Of a stretch of DNA of 64,000 bases, positions 58,763 through 64,000 are shown piece after piece. The DNA is from Nonomuraea guangzhouensis (GTDB taxonomy: Bacteria; Actinomycetota; Actinomycetes; Streptosporangiales; Streptosporangiaceae), in NCBI RefSeq assembly GCF_019396345.1, contig NZ_JAHKRM010000049.1:1-64000 (forward strand). Reading direction: 5' to 3'. Under the pieces are notes generated by a model that was given only the letters and a program-made list of their open reading frames with translations, was not told the origin of the DNA and searched no databases. The position numbers and the translations under genes were made by a program. Every line of letters starts with the position of its first letter. Position 1 is the stretch's first letter.

Positions 58763-59696
58763 GGGTGAACGCCGCGTGCAGCGCCCGCCGGTCGGTCTCC
58801 GGCAGCAGGTCGCGCGCCGCCAGCCAGGCCGCCGCCCCCGCCCCGTCCCGCGCCGTGGCCACGCTCTCCCCGCCCAGCAGCTCCCGTACGGCCTGCCGTA
58901 CCGGCCCCTCGCTCGTCAGCACACTCCCCGCCAGCACCACCGGCCCTGACCGGTGCACCCGCCGGACCGTGGCGACCAGGTGCTCGGCCGCCTGACGGGC
59001 GATGCCGAGCGCGAGCGGGTCACCCGCCTCGGCGGCCTGGCTGACCAGCGCCGACAATGCGGCCAGGCGCATGTGGTCGGCCTGCGCGAGCCGGACGATC
59101 CGATCGGCGTCCTTACGCGGCGTGGGACCGCGCTCGGCCCCCAGGAAGTGCTCGACGACCAGCTCGACCAGCACGCCCTCCGAAGAGCCGCGATCCAGCG
59201 CGGCGATGACGGCCTTGGCGCCCGCGCGCCCGATCCAGAAGCCCGATCCCGCGTCGCCCAGCAGCCACCCGAGCCCATCGGCGATCGCGTCCACTTCGTA
59301 GGCGGCGAACCTGGCCGCCACCGCCCCCGTCCCCGCGAGCAGCAGCGAGCCGTCCGGCTCGGGGGACCCCGCGACGTACGCGAGCACCACGTCCCTTCTG
59401 ACCCGCGGCCCGGAGGCGATGCCGTGCCCCGCCCACACCTTGGCCAGCTCCGGCTCCATCGAGTCGACGAGTCCCGAGACCCCGGCCAGCGAGGCGACGA
59501 CCGACGACGCGTCCTGCCCGGCCAGCGCCCGGCCGAGCGCGGTGTCGATCGCGGCCACCGCACTGGTCAGGCCGTGGGCGCTCGGGTTGCCCGCGCCCGC
59601 CCGGGCATAACCGACCCGGGTGCCGTCGAGTGAGTGCACCGCGACGCGGGTGGAAGTGCCTCCGGCGTCGACACCGATGGTGAGCGAATTGGTCAC
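58752..59696 (-). CDS. BadF/BadG-type sugar kinase (N-acetylglucosamine kinase-like), module 2
   Basis: 314 residues, GTG start. IGVDAGGTSTRVAVHSL is phosphate-1, LLAGTGAVAAR phosphate-2, and DGLGWLLGDAGSGFWIGR the GlcNAc-kinase signature. It is a clear paralogue of the module 1 kinase, lacking that kinase's low-complexity insert. It lies convergent to module 1 and divergent from its own RpiR gene, 79 bp away. Phosphorylates the sugar imported by module 2. Confidence 0.88.
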   Translation of the reverse strand: MTNSLTIGVDAGGTSTRVAVHSLDGTRVGYARAGAGNPSAHGLTSAVAAIDTALGRALAGQDASSVVASLAGVSGLVDSMEPELAKVWAGHGIASGPRVRRDVVLAYVAGSPEPDGSLLLAGTGAVAARFAAYEVDAIADGLGWLLGDAGSGFWIGRAGAKAVIAALDRGSSEGVLVELVVEHFLGAERGPTPRKDADRIVRLAQADHMRLAALSALVSQAAEAGDPLALGIARQAAEHLVATVRRVHRSGPVVLAGSVLTSEGPVRQAVRELLGGESVATARDGAGAAAWLAARDLLPETDRRALHAAFTLSP

Positions 59697-59712
59697 GGTC
59701 CGATTGTGGGAC

Positions 59713-59741
59713 TTGACTCAGCGGAGAAGCAAGAATAATTT
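59713..59741 (+). promoter_or_regulatory. RpiR promoter TTGACT-N17-TAATTT, module 2
   Basis: TTGACT (59713-59718), a 17-nt spacer and TAATTT (59736-59741) within GAATAATTTTC. It matches the module 1 layout, including ATAATTTTC, but here a leader with GGAAGGAA precedes GTG 59776, so this mRNA has a normal ribosome binding site. Confidence 0.8.
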
Positions 59742-59775
59742 TCGGCGGAAGACCGGGTATCCGGAAGGAATATTC

Positions 59776-60645
59776 GTGACTTCAGGTGCCCTCGGGCGTG
59801 TGGAAACAGAGCTACCCGGCTTGCCGGAGGCGTTGCGCAGGGTCGGCGAGGTGATCCTCGGTGATCCGGCCGAGGCGGCCCGATCGACCATCATCGCCCT
59901 GGCCGAGCGTGCGGGCAGCTCGCCCGCGACCGTGACCAGGTTCTGCCGGGCCTTCGGCTTCTCCGGCTACGCGGAGCTGCGGGTGGCGCTGGCCACCGAG
60001 ACCGGCCGGGCCGCGCAGGCGGGCTGGGGCGCGGGCGTGGGGCACGAGATCGGGCCCGACGACCCGCTCGACGCGGCGATCGAGGTGATGGCCGCGGCCG
60101 ACGCCCGGCTCATCCAGGACACCGCCGCCCAGCTCGACTCGGAGATCGTCGCCCAGGTGGCCGACGCCATCGTCGCCGCGCCGCGGGTCCTCCTCGTCGG
60201 CGTCTCCACCAGCGGCAACGTCGCCACCATGTACGAAGGCCGGTTCCGGCGCATCGGCGTCCCGTGCTGGAGCGCGGGCGACGCGCACGTCGCGCTGTCG
60301 GATGCCGCGCTGCTCGGCTCGAACGACGTCGCGATCGGCATCAGCCACCGGGGCCGGACCCGCGAGGTCATGGAGGCGCTGGCCGAGGCCGGCAGCCACG
60401 ACGCCACCACGGTCGCCGTCACCTCGTTCGCCCGCTCACCGCTCGCCGACCTGGCCGACCTGGTGCTCACCACCGCCAGCAGGGAGACCACGTTCCGGCT
60501 CGGCGGTCTGGCGGCCGTCCACTCGCAGCTGTTCGTGCTCGACGCCGTCTACGTGGCGGTGGCCCAGCGCACGTACGAGCGCACCAACCAGGCGTTCGGG
60601 CTCACGATCAGCGCCGTGGAGAGCCATCGGGTGGAGAGAGGCTGA
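59776..60645 (+). CDS. RpiR/MurR-family sugar-responsive regulator, module 2
   Basis: 289 residues. HTH_6 (STIIALAERAGSSPATVTRFCRAFGFSGYAELR, in segments) plus SIS domain (VLLVGVSTSGNVATMYEGRF; IGISHRGRTREVME). GTG 59776 follows GGAAGGAA, so it is chosen over much longer upstream starts. Paralogue of the module 1 regulator, with ETETGRxAQ-type linker and the same TTASRETTF segment conserved. Probably controls the divergent kinase and the downstream uptake genes. Confidence 0.9.
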   Translation: MTSGALGRVETELPGLPEALRRVGEVILGDPAEAARSTIIALAERAGSSPATVTRFCRAFGFSGYAELRVALATETGRAAQAGWGAGVGHEIGPDDPLDAAIEVMAAADARLIQDTAAQLDSEIVAQVADAIVAAPRVLLVGVSTSGNVATMYEGRFRRIGVPCWSAGDAHVALSDAALLGSNDVAIGISHRGRTREVMEALAEAGSHDATTVAVTSFARSPLADLADLVLTTASRETTFRLGGLAAVHSQLFVLDAVYVAVAQRTYERTNQAFGLTISAVESHRVERG

Positions 60646-61380
60646 ATGACGTTCGCAACGAAGGCCCTGGAGCTGGCACACCAGGTCGTGGAGTCGCAGG
60701 CGGAGCCGGTACACCGCGCCGCCGCCCTGTTCGTCGCCTCGCTCAGGGCGGGCGGCGTGGTCAACGCGTTCGGATCCGGGCACTCCGAGGCCATCGCGAT
60801 GGAGATCGCCGGACGGGCCGGCGGCCTGGTGCCCAGCAACCGGCTCAGCCCGCGCGACCTCGTCCTGTACGGCGGGCAGCCGCCGAGCGTGCTCACCCCC
60901 GAGCTCGAACGCGATCCGCAGATCGCCCACCGGATCTATGAGCTGGCGCCCGTCGCGCCGCAGGACGTGTTCGTGCTGATCTCCAGCTCGGGCATCAACG
61001 GCACCGTGGTCGAGCTGGCCACGATCGTCAAGGACCGCGGCCATCCCCTGATCGCGCTGACCTCGGTCGAGCACAGCAGCCAGATGACCTCGCGCCACCC
61101 GTCGGGCCGCAAGCTGCTCGACCTGGCCGACGTCGTGCTGGACAACGGCGCGCCGTACGGGGACGCGATCCTCGAACTGCCGGGCGGCGGCGGTTACGGC
61201 GCGATCTCGACGGTCACCTCGGCGTTGCTGGCGCAAATGGTGGTCACCGAGGCGGTGGACGAGCTCGTGGCGCTCGGCGAGACACCGCCCATCTACCTGT
61301 CGGTCAACGTGGCCGGCGGCGACGAGCACAACAAGGCCCTGGAGAGCCGCTACGCAGGGCGGATCCGACGTGGAGCATGA
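60646..61380 (+). CDS. SIS-domain phosphosugar protein (UPF0309-like), module 2
   Basis: 244 residues; FGSGHSEAIAMEIAGRAGGLVPSN and LISSSGINGTVVELA are the sugar-phosphate loops and SRHPSGRKLLDLADVVLDN is shared with the module 1 paralogue. The ATG follows the RpiR stop directly with no gap. Together with kinase and regulator it forms a catabolic unit for one phosphosugar. The specific reaction cannot be told from sequence. Confidence 0.86.
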   Translation: MTFATKALELAHQVVESQAEPVHRAAALFVASLRAGGVVNAFGSGHSEAIAMEIAGRAGGLVPSNRLSPRDLVLYGGQPPSVLTPELERDPQIAHRIYELAPVAPQDVFVLISSSGINGTVVELATIVKDRGHPLIALTSVEHSSQMTSRHPSGRKLLDLADVVLDNGAPYGDAILELPGGGGYGAISTVTSALLAQMVVTEAVDELVALGETPPIYLSVNVAGGDEHNKALESRYAGRIRRGA

Positions 61381-61399
61381 CCAGTCAGGAGTAGGGAAT

Positions 61400-62812
61400 A
61401 TGCCGAACACCCCCCGTTTCACCAGGCGCGAGCTCCTCCGGAGCGCCGCTCTGGTCCCCGTGGCGGGCGCGCTCGCCGCGTGCGCGACCCCGGCCGCGAA
61501 GCCGTCGGCCTCGTCGTCCGCCGCCCCGGTCGCGACCAGCGCGGCCAACCCCTTCGGCGTGTCGGACAGCAAGCCGCTGGAAGTGTGGATCTTCGACGGC
61601 GGCTTCGGCCAGGACTACGCCAAGAACATCCACCAGCCGCTGTTCAAGTCGAAGTATCCCAAGGTGGAGATCAAGCACAACGCCACCAAGGAGATCACCA
61701 AGGTCCTCCAGCCGAGGTTCGCCGGCGGCAACCCGCCCGACGTGATCGACAACTCCGGCGCCAACGCCATGGACTTCGGCGCGCTCGCCCAGGACGGCCA
61801 GCTCCAGGACCTCACCCCGCTGCTCGACGCCCCGAGCTGGGACGACCCGGGCACCAAGGTCAGGGACACCATCGACCAGGCCGTCATCGACATCGGCACC
61901 TACGACGGCACGTTCAGCGTGCTCGGCTACGTGAACTACATCTTCGGCATCTGGTACTCGCAGAAGGCGTTCAAGGACAACGGCTGGGTGCCCCCGAAGA
62001 CCTGGGACGAGTTCCTCAAGCTCAACGAGGCCATCAAAAAGTCCGGCAAGATGGCCCCCTTCACCTACGCCGGAAAATTCCCGCAATATCTGTACGAAGT
62101 GCTGCTCACCATGGCCGCGAAGATCGGCGGCGGCGAGGTCCTCGTCAACATCGACAACCTCGAGGACGGCGCCTGGACCACGGAGGCCATGAAGACCTCC
62201 GCCACGGCCTGGGCCGAGATCGGCGCCAAGTACCTCATGGAGGGCACCGCCGGCCTCGACCACGTGCAGACCCAGACCGCCCAGAACAAGTACAAGGTCG
62301 CCATGCTGCCCTCCGGCTCCTGGCTGGAGAACGAGCAGAAGACCACGACCCCGCCCGACTTCGAGTACGGCATGTTCCCCGTCCCCGACTTCACCAGCTC
62401 CGACAAGATGCCCTACGGCACGCTCCACAGCCAGCCGAGCGAGAACTTCATCGTCCCCGCCAAGGGCGCCAACCCGCAGGGCGGCATGGAGTACCTGCGG
62501 GCCATGCTGTCGAAGAAGGCGTCGGGCGACTTCAGCGAGATGGTCAAGACCGTCTCGACGGTCAAGGGCGCGGGCGAGGGCCGGCAGCTGTCGCCGGGCG
62601 CCGCGAGCGCGACCAAGGCCTACACCGCCGCCGGGACGAACATCGTCTACTACCGCTGGCAGACCTGGTACGCCCAGCTCAAGGACGAGGCCATCGCCGC
62701 CACCGGCCAGCTCATGACCGGCGGCCTCACGCCCGACAAGTACCTGGAGCGCCTGCAGAAGAAGGCCGACGAGATCAAGAAGGACTCCTCGATCAAGAAG
62801 TACAAGCGCTGA
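61400..62812 (+). CDS. ABC sugar-transporter substrate-binding lipoprotein, module 2
   Basis: 470 residues. The signal carries a twin-arginine-like motif (FTRRELLRSAALVPVAGALAAC) with a lipobox ending in Cys, so Tat export followed by lipidation is likely. SBP_bac_1 fold: LEVWIFDGGFG, PDVIDNSGANAMDFGAL and WYSQKAFKDNGWVPPKTWDEF. GGAGTAGGG precedes the ATG. Unlike module 1, no secreted hydrolase precedes it; the larger size suggests a different ligand. Confidence 0.92.
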   Translation: MPNTPRFTRRELLRSAALVPVAGALAACATPAAKPSASSSAAPVATSAANPFGVSDSKPLEVWIFDGGFGQDYAKNIHQPLFKSKYPKVEIKHNATKEITKVLQPRFAGGNPPDVIDNSGANAMDFGALAQDGQLQDLTPLLDAPSWDDPGTKVRDTIDQAVIDIGTYDGTFSVLGYVNYIFGIWYSQKAFKDNGWVPPKTWDEFLKLNEAIKKSGKMAPFTYAGKFPQYLYEVLLTMAAKIGGGEVLVNIDNLEDGAWTTEAMKTSATAWAEIGAKYLMEGTAGLDHVQTQTAQNKYKVAMLPSGSWLENEQKTTTPPDFEYGMFPVPDFTSSDKMPYGTLHSQPSENFIVPAKGANPQGGMEYLRAMLSKKASGDFSEMVKTVSTVKGAGEGRQLSPGAASATKAYTAAGTNIVYYRWQTWYAQLKDEAIAATGQLMTGGLTPDKYLERLQKKADEIKKDSSIKKYKR

Positions 62813-63726
62813 TGCTGTTCAACAGGTATCGCCGAGGGCTGTTCATCACCGCGTTCCTGGCAGCCCCGGTGGCCCTCTACCTGGTCTACGTGATCTCGCC
62901 GTACATCCAGGCGTTCTACATCGCGATGACGGACTGGCGCGGCGTCACGGCCACGCCGGCCTTCATCGGGCTGGAGAACTTCGGCCGTCTGATGGGAGAC
63001 GAGACCTTCTGGAAGGCGGTCACGCACAACGCCGGGCTGCTCGTCCTGCTGCCCCTGGTCACGATCGTCATCGCGCTGTTCTTCGCCTTCCTCCTCAACG
63101 TGGGCGGCGGCGGGCGGGCCGTGGGCGGGATCAGGGGCTCCAAGTTCTACCGGGTGGTGTTCTTCTTCCCGCAGGTGCTGGCCGTCGCGGTGGTGGCGGT
63201 GCTGTTCCAGCAGGTGTTCCGGCCGGACGGCAGCGGCATGCTGAACGGGCCGCTGATGGCGCTGGGCGCCAAGCCGATCGGCTTCCTGTCGGATCCGGGC
63301 GTCGCGTTCTGGTCGGTGCTCGGCGTCATGGTCTGGCAGGCGGTCGGGTTCTACGTGGTGCTCTTCTCCGCCGGGCTCGCCTCCATCCCGAACGACATGT
63401 TCGAGGCGGCGCAGATCGACGGCGCCGGGCGGCTGAGCCTGTTCTTCCGCATCACGCTGCCGCTGCTCTGGGACACCGTCCAGGTGGCCTGGGTCTATCT
63501 CGGCATCCTGGCACTCGACGTGTTCGCGATCGTGTGGGTGATGACCGACCAGCACGGTGGCCCCGACTGGTCGACCACGGTCATGGCGGCCGAGATCTAC
63601 CGCAACGCCTTCCAATACTTCCGCTTCGGATACGCCTCGGCCCTGGGCGTCGTGATGTTCTTCTTCACCGTCGGGTTCGCGATCCTTTCGCTGCGCTTCA
63701 CGCGGCGTGAACGAATCGAGTACTGA
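62812..63726 (+). CDS. ABC sugar-transporter permease 1, module 2
   Basis: 304 residues, MalF/CUT1-type with six helices (YLVYVISPYIQAFYIAMTDWRG near the start, in segments). The EAA loop reads NDMFEAAQIDGAGRLSLFFRITLPLL. ATG overlaps the lipoprotein stop by one base (TGATG). Confidence 0.93.
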   Translation: MLFNRYRRGLFITAFLAAPVALYLVYVISPYIQAFYIAMTDWRGVTATPAFIGLENFGRLMGDETFWKAVTHNAGLLVLLPLVTIVIALFFAFLLNVGGGGRAVGGIRGSKFYRVVFFFPQVLAVAVVAVLFQQVFRPDGSGMLNGPLMALGAKPIGFLSDPGVAFWSVLGVMVWQAVGFYVVLFSAGLASIPNDMFEAAQIDGAGRLSLFFRITLPLLWDTVQVAWVYLGILALDVFAIVWVMTDQHGGPDWSTTVMAAEIYRNAFQYFRFGYASALGVVMFFFTVGFAILSLRFTRRERIEY

Positions 63727-64000
63727 TGCCCTGGACCATAGCGACCTCGCGCAAGCTGGCCCGCCAGGAGAGCCGCAGGCGGCTCGGGCCGCTGGCGGTC
63801 CTGTCGCACGTCGCGCTGCTGCTGTGGACCGTGCTCACGGTGGTGCCGATCCTGTGGACGTTCCTGGCGTCGGTCAAGAGCGAGGACGAGATCTTCGGCG
63901 ACGCCTGGTCGCTGCCGTCCACCCTGCACTGGGACAACTTCGCCAGGGCCTGGGAGCAGGCGCACATCGGCCAGTACATGCTCAACAGCCTCATCGTGGT
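63726..64000 (+). CDS. ABC sugar-transporter permease 2, module 2 (cut by window edge)
   Basis: The first 91 residues of a MalG/CUT1-type permease (MPWTIATSRKLARQ; VALLLWTVLTVVPILWTFLASVK; NFARAWEQAHIGQYMLNSLIV). ATG overlaps the previous stop by one base. The gene continues beyond base 64000, so its length is unknown. Confidence 0.9.
   Translation, partial: MPWTIATSRKLARQESRRRLGPLAVLSHVALLLWTVLTVVPILWTFLASVKSEDEIFGDAWSLPSTLHWDNFARAWEQAHIGQYMLNSLIV

Noticed and set aside
1..64000. CRISPR array, tRNA or rRNA genes, prophage or insertion sequence
   Set aside because: No regularly spaced palindromic repeats, no cloverleaf-like or rRNA sequence, and no transposase, integrase or phage structural gene was seen. 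All tandem repeats found are coding or contiguous without spacers.

Overview
The window is GC-rich DNA with dense, often overlapping genes and mixed ATG/GTG/TTG starts. An F420-type LLM oxidoreductase, an ECF41 sigma factor, KstR-like and TetR operators and many leaderless promoters point to a filamentous actinomycete. A Streptosporangiaceae-like host (Nonomuraea or Streptosporangium) is my inference from gene style and was not tested. No rRNA, tRNA, CRISPR array or insertion sequence is visible.

Layout. 0-3 kb: a NarL-type two-component pair and a beta-propeller protein. 3.1-8.7 kb: a giant secreted protein with a nuclease-like N-terminus, a von Willebrand type D domain and nine Cys-paired repeats, closed by a strong hairpin; a small secreted protein follows. 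9.5-13.5 kb: a deaminase, a dienelactone hydrolase, a LysR gene divergent from a PfpI-like gene, and an HSL-type esterase. 13.5-17.7 kb: a PucR regulator divergent from two acyl-CoA dehydrogenases and an LLM oxidoreductase. 17.9-24 kb: a TetR/rhomboid pair with twin operators, an NmrA/WYL pair, and a CHAP-domain membrane protein with repetitive tails.

24-51.5 kb is an accessory acyl-CoA/lipid or aromatic catabolism island: thioesterase, SDRs, two AMP-forming ligases, an ATP-grasp acyl-CoA ligase, an OB-fold protein, a thiolase-like protein, P450, LLM oxidoreductase, cyclase and serine hydrolase, with many regulators. Five promoters in the window share a related dyad (near CCAAGC-N4-GCTTGG), which suggests one TetR-type regulator coordinates most of it. 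The same stretch holds a cyclic-nucleotide-binding histidine kinase coupled to a receiver-flavoprotein fusion, and an ECF41 sigma factor whose partner epimerase has a textbook ECF41 promoter.

51.5-64 kb holds two paralogous sugar-uptake modules side by side: kinase (minus strand), RpiR regulator and SIS-domain protein (plus strand), then an ABC importer. The first also carries a secreted CBM3-GH16 glucanase. Both regulators have the same promoter layout (TTGAC[GT]-N17-TAATTT). The last permease is cut by the window edge.

Two themes recur. Many promoters place a TANNNT -10 box 6-8 nt before the start codon with no Shine-Dalgarno, so leaderless mRNAs look common. Several conserved enzymes carry in-frame minisatellite-like, low-complexity insertions.
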